Shown: positions 8,349-16,558, counted from the first letter of the stretch. The stretch is 64,000 nucleotides of DNA from Natrinema salinisoli (GCF_020405205.1 NZ_CP084469.1:1364001-1428000), one strand, 5' to 3'. Program-made: numbers and translations. The notes: a model not told the origin generated them from the letters alone.

Positions 8349-9298
8349 CGGTCACCCGTCGGCGAGGCGCTTCTCGAGTCGTCGCCAGTGTCAGTTCCGG
8401 AGCTCGCATCGCGCTCGTATTCGTACGTCCCGGCGTACTCGGCGGCTGTCACGGTGATCTCCTCCAGGGGTTCGTCGCCGACGTCCATCCGTTCCTCGAC
8501 GTGTTGACCCCATATACCGCCGTGTTTGATCACCTCGAGGTCGCCGCGAACGCACGTCTGACAGGAGAGCCGAAGCCCGTCCGATTCCTCGTGCGGCGGC
8601 AGGCTGAGCCGCCGCTGCTCCCTCGAGGCCGGCTCGTCCGTAGCTCCGTCTACCTCGACCGCACAGGTCCCACAGAGTCCGTTGCCGCTACAGTTCGCGA
8701 CCTGCGTCATCTCGTTGTGCGGCGAGTAGCCGTCGGCACGCAGGAGGACGTCTCGCAACGTCACTCCCTCGTCACACTTGATCTCCCGGTCCCCGAATTG
8801 GACCGTCGGCATTCGCCGAAAGGACGGGCTCACACCGTTGTAGATCAGGTCGATCGACCGGGTCATCCAGCAGCCCGCATATTTCCCTGCGGACGCTTCG
8901 GTGAGAACGAACTCGTACGTTCGATCTCCTGCCGGATGGCGCGCAAGCACCGTCAGGGTGGCCCGGTCCCCCTCGCGCTCGAGGGGGCCGCGTTCGATCG
9001 ACTCCGCTGCGAGCAAGCGGTCATGTATCGGCCCCGACAGTGTCGCCCCGAACGTCTCGAGGGAGCCGTGACGGGCTCGAAACTCGGGACTCGCGAAATC
9101 GAACAGCGTTCGCACCGCAGGCGATACCGGGTCGCTCGATCCATCATCAGCGTCCGTCTCGGCGGCCTCGAGAATCGATCCGATCTGTGCCCGAACGACC
9201 TGTTCCGGGGACAGGGACGGAGCCGGACCCGCTTTGGCGACTGTCCCGTCCTCGCCTGCGGCAGACCCGGGCTCTGTACCGTGTTCGGTGGCCGTCAT
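8345..9298 (-). CDS. DUF4864 domain fused to an adrenodoxin-type [2Fe-2S] ferredoxin
   Basis: A 317-residue cytoplasmic protein with two parts. Residues about 30-150 match DUF4864: SPEQVVRAQI..., FDFASPEFRARHG, and the ending KYAGCWMTRSI, which resembles the GCWMTD signature of that family. Residues about 160-265 form a [2Fe-2S] ferredoxin with C203-x5-C209-x2-C212-x33-C246, the adrenodoxin/Isc spacing, plus an extra Cys249 in LSCQTCV. No signal peptide or membrane helix is seen. Overlaps of four nucleotides on each side tie it to the transducer and the membrane protein. An electron-transfer or redox-sensing role for the fusion is inference. Confidence 0.8.
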   Translation of the reverse strand: MTATEHGTEPGSAAGEDGTVAKAGPAPSLSPEQVVRAQIGSILEAAETDADDGSSDPVSPAVRTLFDFASPEFRARHGSLETFGATLSGPIHDRLLAAESIERGPLEREGDRATLTVLARHPAGDRTYEFVLTEASAGKYAGCWMTRSIDLIYNGVSPSFRRMPTVQFGDREIKCDEGVTLRDVLLRADGYSPHNEMTQVANCSGNGLCGTCAVEVDGATDEPASREQRRLSLPPHEESDGLRLSCQTCVRGDLEVIKHGGIWGQHVEERMDVGDEPLEEITVTAAEYAGTYEYERDASSGTDTGDDSRSASPTGDR

Positions 9299-10866
9299 TG
9301 CGTCGCACCTCGTGACGGTCCCCGTGAAACCGATGATTCACGGACCGTGAACTGCTCGAGACGGCGCTCGAGATCGGTCGCGGTCGAGGACAACCAATCG
9401 AGTCGGTTCTGAATCTCGTCGGCGATCGTCTGTTGTTCCGCAGCCGCTCTCGCTGCTGTCGACGCTTCAGTCGCGGTCTCCGCACTGATCTCCCGAATCG
9501 CTTCGACCGACTCGAGGACGTCAACCGTTCGGGCCGCTTGCGTGTCGGTGGCCTCGTCGATCGCGTCGATCTCGTTCGACGTCGCTCTGACGACCGATTC
9601 GACGTCCTCGAGCGCGCCGAGCGCCCCCTCGATCGGTTCCGCACTGCGTTCGATCGCCGCACGCGTCTCCGTGATCTCCGAGACGGCGGCGGCAGTCTGG
9701 GATTCGATACCATCTACGATGCGTTCGATATCCGTCGCTGCGCCGTCGGTATCGGCTGCGAGTTTCTTGATCTGTCGAGTCAACCGCTTGGATATCTCGC
9801 CGTCGCCGTCACGTGACGCCTCGATCTGGGTGTTGTTCGCCAGATGGCTCGTTCTCCTCGTCATCTCCGAGATGAGATCGGTTATCTCGCCGATCTCGCC
9901 GACGAGTTCCGAGAGCGCCTCCATCTCCTCGACCGAACGATCCGTCCGCGCACGAATCTCCGTGAGCTGCTCGAGTGCGTCTTCGGCTGCGGCAGCCCCT
10001 TCTCGTGTCGTGCTGGCGGCACGCTCCGAGCGCCTCGCGACGGTAACGGTTTCGGCGGCGATCGCATCGACGCTGTCGGCGAGCGTCTCCATCGCTTCCG
10101 CCGTTCCCTCGAGACGGGAGTGCTGGCGGTCGACACCATCACTGATCGACGCCGTCGAGTCGGTCACCGCCATCGCAGACTGATGGACCTGACCGGCGTG
10201 GTCGGTCGTTTCGGCGGCGGCTGCCGTGAGCCGCTGACTGTAGGTCCTGATCTCGGCGACCATCGTCTCCGTTTCGTCCATCATCGCGTTGAAATTCGTC
10301 GCCAGGGCTTCGAACTGCGGAATCCCGGTTTCCGTCTCCATCCGGCGAGTGAGGTCACCGCGACGACAGGCGGCGAGCGTCTGCGACTGGCTCGTCGCGA
10401 CCGTCGCGAGTTCCCTGTTCAACGATTCGACGGTCTCTACCTGGGTCGCGAGCTCGTCTCGGAGTTCGGCGACCCGCCAGGAGAGTTGTCCGATTTCGTC
10501 CCGTCGCGTCGTCGAAAATTCGGTTCCGTGCGTTCCCTTCTCGACGATGGTCCGCGTCCATCCGTCGAGTTCCCGGAGGCCGCCGACCACCGACTGGCGG
10601 ACGACTGCCAGCGTCACGACCTGTCCGGCGAGCAGGACGACCAGCGTGAGAACGCCGCCCCGGTAGACGACCTGCGCGCCCTCGAACGTCGTTACGAACC
10701 GTGTCGTTAGCTGCCAGATTGCGGTGGCGACGAGAACGGTAGTGAGTAGCGCCATCGCGACGCCGACGACTGCCAGTTTTCCGGTAATGCTTCGCCGCGG
10801 ATCGAGTTGCCGAGCGAGCGTCGTCCCACGTTGTTCGACCCACGACCGAACGAGTACCGTATCCAT
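9295..10866 (-). CDS. halobacterial transducer (methyl-accepting chemotaxis-type) without extracellular sensor
   Basis: A 523-residue transducer. Helix 1 (about 27-49) and helix 2 (about 67-87) are separated by only some 17 residues, so there is no extracellular ligand domain. A HAMP-like region, a second short HAMP/linker (RRGDLTRRM.....FEALATNFNAMMDETE) and a long coiled-coil signalling domain follow. The hairpin tip, normally like TNLLALNAAIEAARAGE, reads RRTSHLANNTQIEASRDGD, and the following GFAVVADEVR-type stretch is absent. Interaction with CheA/CheW may therefore be altered. Start 10866 has a TTTACC box about 27 nt upstream. It is the first gene of the cassette. Confidence 0.88.
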   Translation of the reverse strand: MDTVLVRSWVEQRGTTLARQLDPRRSITGKLAVVGVAMALLTTVLVATAIWQLTTRFVTTFEGAQVVYRGGVLTLVVLLAGQVVTLAVVRQSVVGGLRELDGWTRTIVEKGTHGTEFSTTRRDEIGQLSWRVAELRDELATQVETVESLNRELATVATSQSQTLAACRRGDLTRRMETETGIPQFEALATNFNAMMDETETMVAEIRTYSQRLTAAAAETTDHAGQVHQSAMAVTDSTASISDGVDRQHSRLEGTAEAMETLADSVDAIAAETVTVARRSERAASTTREGAAAAEDALEQLTEIRARTDRSVEEMEALSELVGEIGEITDLISEMTRRTSHLANNTQIEASRDGDGEISKRLTRQIKKLAADTDGAATDIERIVDGIESQTAAAVSEITETRAAIERSAEPIEGALGALEDVESVVRATSNEIDAIDEATDTQAARTVDVLESVEAIREISAETATEASTAARAAAEQQTIADEIQNRLDWLSSTATDLERRLEQFTVRESSVSRGPSRGATQ

Positions 10867-10975
10867 ACGACCACTGCAGACATATCGGTAAAGAGGATTG
10901 TGCGGATTGTCACCCAAATTCGACGGAATTTCGCCACAACTAGTGGGGCTCTGCGCCGTAATCAACCGGGTCGGA

Positions 10976-12151
10976 TTACTCCTTTTCCTTCTCCGCTCGA
11001 CCGCGTGCCATCAGGAATACGGCGACGTACTCGGGAAGCGATTGGGCGCCCTCGGACACCGAAAACGTATTTCCGTTCAGCTCGACCTCACCGCCGTCGC
11101 TCACGTCGACGGTAATCTCGTGGCCGACGAAGGTCTCCGGGACGGCGTCGACCAGGGGATCGAAGTCGGCGATCTCGTCGCGCTCGAGGCGGACCGTCTT
11201 CAACCCGCTCCCGCCGTGCAGACTGCCCGGGAGTCGAATCAGTCGGTTCGTGTCCGTCGTGACCGGTTCGTCGATCGGCGCGTTGTCCCGCTCGACGGCC
11301 GTGCTCGCGAACCGTTCGGCCAGCTGCGCGACCGCGGTGTGGACCGTGACGTTGCCCGCCTCGAGTTCCTCGCGGTTGTTGCGGGCCGCGTTGAGGGTCG
11401 CCGTCGCTTTCCCCTCGCCGATGCCGTCGAACTCCTGAAGGCGCTCTAAGGCCGCATCTTCGTCCATCTCGAGCAACTCGTCGACGAACCCCATGAAGTG
11501 GTCGTGCGTCCGAGCGCCCCAGCCGCCTTCGATCTGCAGCGTTCGGCGTTCCGTCGGGGTCTTCCGTCCGAGTCCGGCGACGGTCTCGGTCTCGATCAGG
11601 TCGTCGAACTCGAGGCCGATGCCGCGGACGTAGTCGACGATCTCGCGGCGGTGCTCCCGCTCGAGGTGCAAGACGTTCTCGTCGCGGACGTGGACGTGAT
11701 AGCCGCGGCCGCCCGAGAAGACGATCTCGAGGTCCTCGAAGGCGAAGTCGTCGGTGAGGAAGTCGAGCAGCCGATAGAGGGCGTCCTTACACTTCGCGAG
11801 CATCTCCCCGTAACTGTCCTCGCCGAGCGTGACGCTCGGGAGGTGGTCCGCGTCGAGGTCGAAGACGAGATCGGCGGACTGCCAGTCCTTCTCGTTCATC
11901 GAGCTCGCGCCGGGGTCGCGAAAGCGCCCCGCGGAGAAGTAGACGTGTCGCGGGCGTTTTCGGACGAGGAATTCCGAGAGATCGCCCAGCTCGAGCAGCG
12001 AACGGTGGCGGACCATCGTCGTGTCCGGTCCCTCGGTCCAGGGGATGAATCCCCACTCGCGTTCGTTCGCCGCGGGCGGCGGCGTGAGCTCAGTCCGCCG
12101 ATAGTAGTCCCGAAATCTCCCGCGGAGGTAGGCCCTCGTTCGCTCTTCCAT
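10976..12151 (-). CDS. priS: DNA primase small (catalytic) subunit PriS
   Basis: PriS is the catalytic subunit of the archaeal/eukaryotic primase; it needs PriL, which is not in this window. The 391-residue protein has the N-terminal ERTRAYLRGRFRDYY, the RHVYFSAGRF motif, the catalytic aspartates in LVFDLDADHLP, and the SGGRGYHVHV motif that binds nucleotide. Length is typical for haloarchaea. It is transcribed towards gins, but the four-gene cassette with its own promoter now lies between. Confidence 0.96.
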   Translation of the reverse strand: MEERTRAYLRGRFRDYYRRTELTPPPAANEREWGFIPWTEGPDTTMVRHRSLLELGDLSEFLVRKRPRHVYFSAGRFRDPGASSMNEKDWQSADLVFDLDADHLPSVTLGEDSYGEMLAKCKDALYRLLDFLTDDFAFEDLEIVFSGGRGYHVHVRDENVLHLEREHRREIVDYVRGIGLEFDDLIETETVAGLGRKTPTERRTLQIEGGWGARTHDHFMGFVDELLEMDEDAALERLQEFDGIGEGKATATLNAARNNREELEAGNVTVHTAVAQLAERFASTAVERDNAPIDEPVTTDTNRLIRLPGSLHGGSGLKTVRLERDEIADFDPLVDAVPETFVGHEITVDVSDGGEVELNGNTFSVSEGAQSLPEYVAVFLMARGRAEKEKE

Positions 12152-12236
12152 ACGCTTCGCCTACTCATCGTGGGTCGGGTATAATTGTATTGGACTGACG
12201 GTGTGAGTCCGGACGGGACCGACGGGTCGACGACGG

Positions 12237-12896
12237 TTATCCGTCGGCGCTCCGCTCCATGGGTCCGTCGACCGTGACGAAGCCGTCACCGCGCAAGATC
12301 CGTTCGACTCGGCCGTGCCAGGCCTCGGCGAAGGCCGCGCGTTCGTCCGCGGTCGCCTCGCCGTCGATTAGCGACGGGAGGTGCCGTGTGGCCGGTCCGG
12401 CATCCGGGATTTTCGAGATATCGTACGTGACGCGGACCGTCTCGTCCGTATCGGTTCGCGTGAGTTCGTACGTGATGCCCTCCGTGCCGATGGCACCGAA
12501 CCGCAGCAGGTCCGTCCGGCCGCCGTGGCCTCCGGCCAGACCGCCGAAGCCGTCCTCGCCGGCGGCACCCGTCACGTACGAGATCAGTCGCGACGTGACG
12601 CCGTAACTCGGGTCCGTTCGTGGCCCACCCGCGAGCACGGCGACCTCGCCGCGGACCGGGAGGTCGTCCGGATAGAGTGCCTCGAGTCCGTCCTTGACAA
12701 TGCGGTACGCGCCCGCAGCCGTGGGACAGGAGTGACCGGCTATTTTCACGACGTCCCTGTACGTGACGACGAACGGGTCGCCGGGATCGAGAACGGCCAG
12801 CGCTTCGGCGACGGGGTCTCGCAGTCGGATCGGCTCGATGTCGGTGTAGTCGACGGTCCAGTTCGTTCGGTCGGTTTCGTGGGTCGATTGAGTCAT
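12237..12896 (-). CDS. FmdE-like protein with GHxCP motif
   Basis: A 219-residue protein with the central motif VVKIAGHSCPTAAGAYRIVK, which resembles the GHxCP core of FmdE domains (formylmethanofuran dehydrogenase subunit E-related), where His and Cys can bind a metal. Haloarchaea lack methanogenesis, so it is not an Fmd subunit. The position 29 nt downstream of a heavy-metal ATPase suggests metal handling, perhaps as a sensor or buffer; that is inference. There is no signal peptide or membrane helix. Confidence 0.55.
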   Translation of the reverse strand: MTQSTHETDRTNWTVDYTDIEPIRLRDPVAEALAVLDPGDPFVVTYRDVVKIAGHSCPTAAGAYRIVKDGLEALYPDDLPVRGEVAVLAGGPRTDPSYGVTSRLISYVTGAAGEDGFGGLAGGHGGRTDLLRFGAIGTEGITYELTRTDTDETVRVTYDISKIPDAGPATRHLPSLIDGEATADERAAFAEAWHGRVERILRGDGFVTVDGPMERSADG

Positions 12897-12925
12897 TGTC
12901 GGATCTGTGATCGCAGTGGTCGTCG

Positions 12926-14875
12926 TCAGTACCGCAGCAGCCGCATCCCGTTGAGGATGACCAGTAGCACGCTTCCGATGTGGACGAGCATGCCGCCCGC
13001 CATGTGGACGTAACCCGCGAAGACGCCGACCAGCAGCAGGGCGACCGTCGCCACGGCGACGGCGACGTTCTCGAAGATGTTCCAGCGGGTCGCCTTGCTG
13101 AGCGTCACGGCGTACGGAATGCGCGTCAGGTCGTCGGCCATCAGCGCCATGTCCGCCGTCTCGATCGCGGTGTCGGTTCCGGCGGCACCCATCGCGATGC
13201 CGACGTCGGCGGTCGCCAGCGAGGGTGCGTCGTTGATTCCGTCGCCGACCATCGCCACGACGTAGCCCTCGGCCTGAAACGACCGGATGGCGTCCTGTTT
13301 CTCCTCGGGAAGCAGTGCCGCCCGGTAGTCGTCAATGTCGACCGTTTCGGCGACGCTGCGTGCCGTTCGCTCGTTGTCACCGGTCAGCATCACCGTGCGG
13401 ACGCCGGCGTCGTTCAGCGCCGCCACGACGCCGGCCGCGGCGGGACGGAGTTCGTCCCGGAGCGAAACGATGCCGACGACGTCCCCGTCGAGAACGACGT
13501 GAACCGCAGTCTCACCGGATGCCTCGCGTTCGCGAAGGCGGTCGGCGATCCGGGTCGGAACGTCGATATCACGATCCTCGAGGAGCGCGCGGTTGCCGAC
13601 GAGGATCCGACGGCCGTCGTACCGGGCGACGACGCCTTTCCCGGCGACGACTTCGAACTCGTCGGGGTCGGGAATCGTCGGCCGTTCGACGACCGCGCCG
13701 CCCTCGGTGCGGTGCTCCGACGAGGGTCGTCTCACGACGGTCGACTCACCGCCGTCAGTGGCGTGGGCAGTACCGGCTCCGTCACCCGCCCCGGCAGCCT
13801 CGAGAACGGCCTCCGCGAGGTGGTGTTCGCTCCTCTTCTCCGCGATGGCCGCGTAGCGGAGCACCTCGTCGTCGGCGGTACCGAACCCCTCGACGTGCGA
13901 AACGGTCGTCTCGCCTCTCGTCAGGGTCCCGGTCTTGTCGAACGCGACGAGGTCGATCTTGCCGGCCGTCTCGAGGTGCTCGCCGCCTTTCATGAGCACG
14001 CCCGAGCGCGCGGCGTTGCCGATGGCGCTGACGATGCTGACCGGCGGGCCGATGACGAGCGCCCCGGGACAGCCGATGACGAGCAGCGTCAGCGACACAA
14101 TGGCGTTCCCGGTACTCGCGTACGTCCCGACCGCCAGCACGACGATCGCGGGCGTGTAGTATTTCGCGAAGCGCTCGATGATCGTCTCCGTCGGCGCTTT
14201 CGCTTCCTGGGCCTCCTCGACCCTGCGGACGATCCGCTCGAGCGTCGTGTCCGAGCCGGTGTCGGTGGCGACGACCTCGAGTGCGCCCTCGTGGTTGACC
14301 GTCCCGGCGTAGACCTCGTCGCCGGCCGATTTGTGGACGGGCGCGCTTTCGCCGGTGACGGGGGCCTGATCGATCGCGCTTTCTCCATCGACGACTTCGC
14401 CGTCGACGGGGACCGTCGCGCCGGGTTTGACGATCACGATCTCGCCCGTTTCGACCTCGCGAGCCGGCACCTCGAGGTCTCGACCGTTCCGACGAACGAT
14501 CGCCGTGTCCGGGGTCATCTCGAGTAGCTCCCGGAGCGCGTTTCGGGTCTTGCTCATCGTCCGCGCCTCGAGGTAGTTCCCGAGCGCGAACAGGAAGACG
14601 ACGGCGCCGGCCTCCCAGTACTCGCCGATGTAGACCGCGCCGATCGCGGCCAGTGTGACGAGGGTGTTGATGCCGACGGTGCCGCTACGTAGCGTGTAGT
14701 AGGCTTTCTTCGCGACGTCGTATCCGCCGACGACCGCCGCGAGGACCACGAGCGCCGCGCTTCCCTGATCGAGGTCGTGGACGTAGCCGAGGCTCCAGCC
14801 ACCCGCGAGGAGCAGGCCGCTGGCGGCGACGATGGCCGGTTGTCGGTGGTTCCGGACGTACCGTTTAGCGCTCAC
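12926..14875 (-). CDS. P1B-type heavy-metal-translocating ATPase
   Basis: A 649-residue efflux ATPase. Seen in order: N-terminal membrane helices without an attached HMA domain, the actuator motif TGES (174-177), the transport-helix motif IGCPGALVIGPPVS with Cys269-Pro270-Gly271, the phosphorylated Asp313 in DKTGT, and GDGINDAP in the hinge. The C-terminal helix pair ends HIGSVLLVILNGMRLL. The usual CPC is CPG here, so I do not assign Cu(I) or Zn(II)/Cd(II) firmly. The separate HMA gene lies 6 nt upstream in the same operon and may deliver the metal. Confidence 0.92.
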   Translation of the reverse strand: MSAKRYVRNHRQPAIVAASGLLLAGGWSLGYVHDLDQGSAALVVLAAVVGGYDVAKKAYYTLRSGTVGINTLVTLAAIGAVYIGEYWEAGAVVFLFALGNYLEARTMSKTRNALRELLEMTPDTAIVRRNGRDLEVPAREVETGEIVIVKPGATVPVDGEVVDGESAIDQAPVTGESAPVHKSAGDEVYAGTVNHEGALEVVATDTGSDTTLERIVRRVEEAQEAKAPTETIIERFAKYYTPAIVVLAVGTYASTGNAIVSLTLLVIGCPGALVIGPPVSIVSAIGNAARSGVLMKGGEHLETAGKIDLVAFDKTGTLTRGETTVSHVEGFGTADDEVLRYAAIAEKRSEHHLAEAVLEAAGAGDGAGTAHATDGGESTVVRRPSSEHRTEGGAVVERPTIPDPDEFEVVAGKGVVARYDGRRILVGNRALLEDRDIDVPTRIADRLREREASGETAVHVVLDGDVVGIVSLRDELRPAAAGVVAALNDAGVRTVMLTGDNERTARSVAETVDIDDYRAALLPEEKQDAIRSFQAEGYVVAMVGDGINDAPSLATADVGIAMGAAGTDTAIETADMALMADDLTRIPYAVTLSKATRWNIFENVAVAVATVALLLVGVFAGYVHMAGGMLVHIGSVLLVILNGMRLLRY

Positions 14876-14881
14876 TAACCG

Positions 14882-15097
14882 TCACCGTGCCTGGGGCGTG
14901 TACCCCTGATTCGAGATCGTTCGTTCGAAGACGTCGGGATCGACGGTGCCCTCGTCGTACTCGATTTCGACGCGTCCGGTCGTGTAGTGGACCTCGACGC
15001 GCTCGACGCCGTCCGTTTTCGAAAGAGATCGTTCGACGTTGCTCGCACACGTCGGGCAGTCGAAGTCGGTCACGCGGTATTCTTCGATTCGGGTCAT
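14882..15097 (-). CDS. HMA-domain metallochaperone
   Basis: A 71-residue free-standing HMA (CopZ-like) domain with the metal-binding loop DFDCPTCASNV (Cys14, Cys17) and the ferredoxin-like pattern ending EYDEGTVDPDVFERTISNQGY. It should bring a soft metal ion to the ATPase encoded 6 nt downstream, replacing the N-terminal domain that ATPase lacks. The ATG at 15097 begins the conserved fold; an in-frame start 48 nt earlier adds unconserved sequence and lies inside the promoter. The TATA box (15126-15139 region) and the operator at 15140-15160 lie upstream. Confidence 0.88.
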   Translation of the reverse strand: MTRIEEYRVTDFDCPTCASNVERSLSKTDGVERVEVHYTTGRVEIEYDEGTVDPDVFERTISNQGYTPQAR

Positions 15098-15139
15098 TGC
15101 GTCTCGAATAGGCCTACGAACCCCGTCTACAAATATATC

Positions 15140-15160
15140 ACTCAAATGATTTGTTTGAGT
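15140..15160. promoter_or_regulatory. perfect 7-7-7 inverted repeat, likely metal-responsive operator
   Basis: ACTCAAA-TGATTTG-TTTGAGT is an exact inverted repeat directly upstream of the TATA element (TGATATATTT, minus strand) of the HMA/ATPase operon and within the intergenic region shared with the divergent ArsR-type regulator. Position over the BRE/TATA edge suits control of factor TFB/TBP access. The binding protein is inferred to be the neighbouring regulator. Confidence 0.65.
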
Positions 15161-15219
15161 TCCATCACGGTCGATTCCACCGGTGAAACGACTCGTCTAG
15201 ACGGTCGTGCGGTCTGAGC

Positions 15220-15230
15220 GACTTATATCG
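15220..15230 (+). promoter_or_regulatory. TATA box of the ArsR-type regulator gene
   Basis: CTTATATC lies about 30 nt before the ATG at 15257, giving a leaderless or very short-leader transcript. Confidence 0.5.
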
Positions 15231-15256
15231 GTCGCGGCCCAACGGCCGGGTAACCG

Positions 15257-15805
15257 ATGCCCGAATTCACGTCTGACGTGACGATCGAAGACATCGCGGT
15301 CCGGGACACGAACGTCTCGAGCGCCGTCGACGAACCGGTCCGTGCGATGATCCTCGACATGCTCGCCGAAGAGTCCCTCTCCGTGACGGAGATCGACGAT
15401 GACCTGGAAGGACGGGGCTACGACCGGACGCTCAATACGGTTCGCCACCACGTCAACGAACTCCGCGACGCGGGCCTCGTCGAGGTCGCCCGTCTCGAAG
15501 AGCACAACGGCGGGACGACCAAGTACTACCGTGCGAACACGATCGTTCTCTCGTACGCACTTCCCGACGACGCGCGGGACGATATCGCGGAAATGGCCCA
15601 CGGGCTCGCACCCGAGGTGTCCGCTCTCGTGGCGGACCTCGAAGCGGAGTACGGGGAGACTATAGATCGGATCGCCGACGAGATGGCGCCCTGTGCGCAC
15701 TGTCGAAGCCAGAAGTACGAAACGTACCTGCTGCTGACGGTTCTCCGTCGAGCGTTCGTCGAGGGAACCGTCCGGAACGAGAGGGACGACCCACCGACTC
15801 GGTGA
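15257..15805 (+). CDS. ArsR-like winged-helix regulator with C-terminal CxxC metal motif
   Basis: A 182-residue regulator. Residues about 22-95 form a winged helix (AVDEPVRAMILDMLAEESLSVTEI...TVRHHVNELRDAGLVEVARLEEHNGGTTKYYRA). A helical segment follows, then a cysteine pair in APCAHCRSQKYETYLLLTVLRRAF. The paired cysteines and its position divergent to a metal chaperone/ATPase operon suggest a metal sensor acting on the inverted repeat at 15140-15160. The metal is unknown. The ATG at 15257 fits the TATA at 15220-15230. Confidence 0.75.
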   Translation: MPEFTSDVTIEDIAVRDTNVSSAVDEPVRAMILDMLAEESLSVTEIDDDLEGRGYDRTLNTVRHHVNELRDAGLVEVARLEEHNGGTTKYYRANTIVLSYALPDDARDDIAEMAHGLAPEVSALVADLEAEYGETIDRIADEMAPCAHCRSQKYETYLLLTVLRRAFVEGTVRNERDDPPTR

Positions 15806-15831
15806 GAGGTGCCGAGACCACGAACCGCTCG

Positions 15832-16308
15832 TTACCGACGAATCAGATCCGAAATCCGGTCGGCGATGCCGACGTCTGCCCCGAGTTTCAGGTAGTATGC
15901 GTCGCCGCCGTCCTCGTAGTAGTCGTCGATCCGGCGCTTGATCTCGAAGCCGAGGTGTTCGTAGAACTGGAGCGCGTTCTCGTTGCTCGTCCGCGCGTGG
16001 CACGTGATCGTGTCGTGATCGTCCGCGACGTGGGCGACGAGGCGCTTGCCGATATCGTTCCCGCGGAACTCCGGATCGACCGCCAGAAAGAGAATGTACC
16101 CGTCGCGTCGAACCGCGGCGAACCCGATGAGGTCTCCGTCCTGAACGTAACAGTGCACTTTCGACCGACGATAGGCGTCAGTAAAGAAGTCGTACCGCTG
16201 CTTGAGCACACCCTCCTGTCGATTTATCTCCTCCTTCAGCTGCCAGGCCTCGTCGACGAAGTCGTCGCTCCCCGGCGCGACGACGCGACTGTCGATGTTG
16301 ACGCTCAC
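15832..16308 (-). CDS. GNAT-family N-acetyltransferase
   Basis: A 158-residue acetyltransferase with the GNAT order of motifs: the strand ILFLAVDPEFRGNDIGKRLV (motif A, acetyl-CoA pyrophosphate loop around R-G-N-D-I-G), ITCHARTSNENALQFYEHLGFEI (motif B, RimI-like) and a C-terminal strand. The substrate is unknown; the NENALQFYEHLGF stretch suggests the RimI-type group acting on protein or peptide N-termini. GTG at 16308 is chosen because the TATA (AATTATATTG, about 16331-16340) is 28 nt upstream; a GTG two codons earlier (16314) is also possible. Confidence 0.82.
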   Translation of the reverse strand: MSVNIDSRVVAPGSDDFVDEAWQLKEEINRQEGVLKQRYDFFTDAYRRSKVHCYVQDGDLIGFAAVRRDGYILFLAVDPEFRGNDIGKRLVAHVADDHDTITCHARTSNENALQFYEHLGFEIKRRIDDYYEDGGDAYYLKLGADVGIADRISDLIRR

Positions 16309-16405
16309 TACCACGACCTACCATCGTCGTCAATATAATTCCACCGGCAGTCGACGCTGCGGAACGTCAGACGCGATCGACATGTTCGAGACGATTTATA
16401 CTAGT

Positions 16406-16471
16406 CACTGCAACTATTTACACACTGATCGCACAGCTGTCGTGCGATCAGGTGTGCATCGACTTGCAGTG
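16406..16471. repeat. 66-nt nested inverted repeat/hairpin between gnat and archease genes
   Basis: Outer arms CACTGCAA (16406-16413) and TTGCAGTG (16464-16471) are perfect. Inner arms CTGATCGCAC (16425-16434) and GTGCGATCAG (16442-16451) are perfect with a 7-nt loop, extended by ACAC/GTGT around one bulged G. Two 7-nt strands form a symmetric internal loop. A TATA-like TTTATAC (16395-16401) precedes it. It may be a small structured RNA, an operator, or a relic of a small mobile repeat. Confidence 0.75.
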
Positions 16472-16558
16472 CGACTATATCTGCAATCGGACCGCTCAGA
16501 GAGACCATCGGTCCTGAAACGACGGACATAGGGACTCGGCCCGACAAGGAACCGCCAA

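Noticed and set aside
13141-14388. Several Arg-rich frames within the metal ATPase
   Set aside because: Frame-shifted or antisense shadows of a gene with clear P-type motifs.
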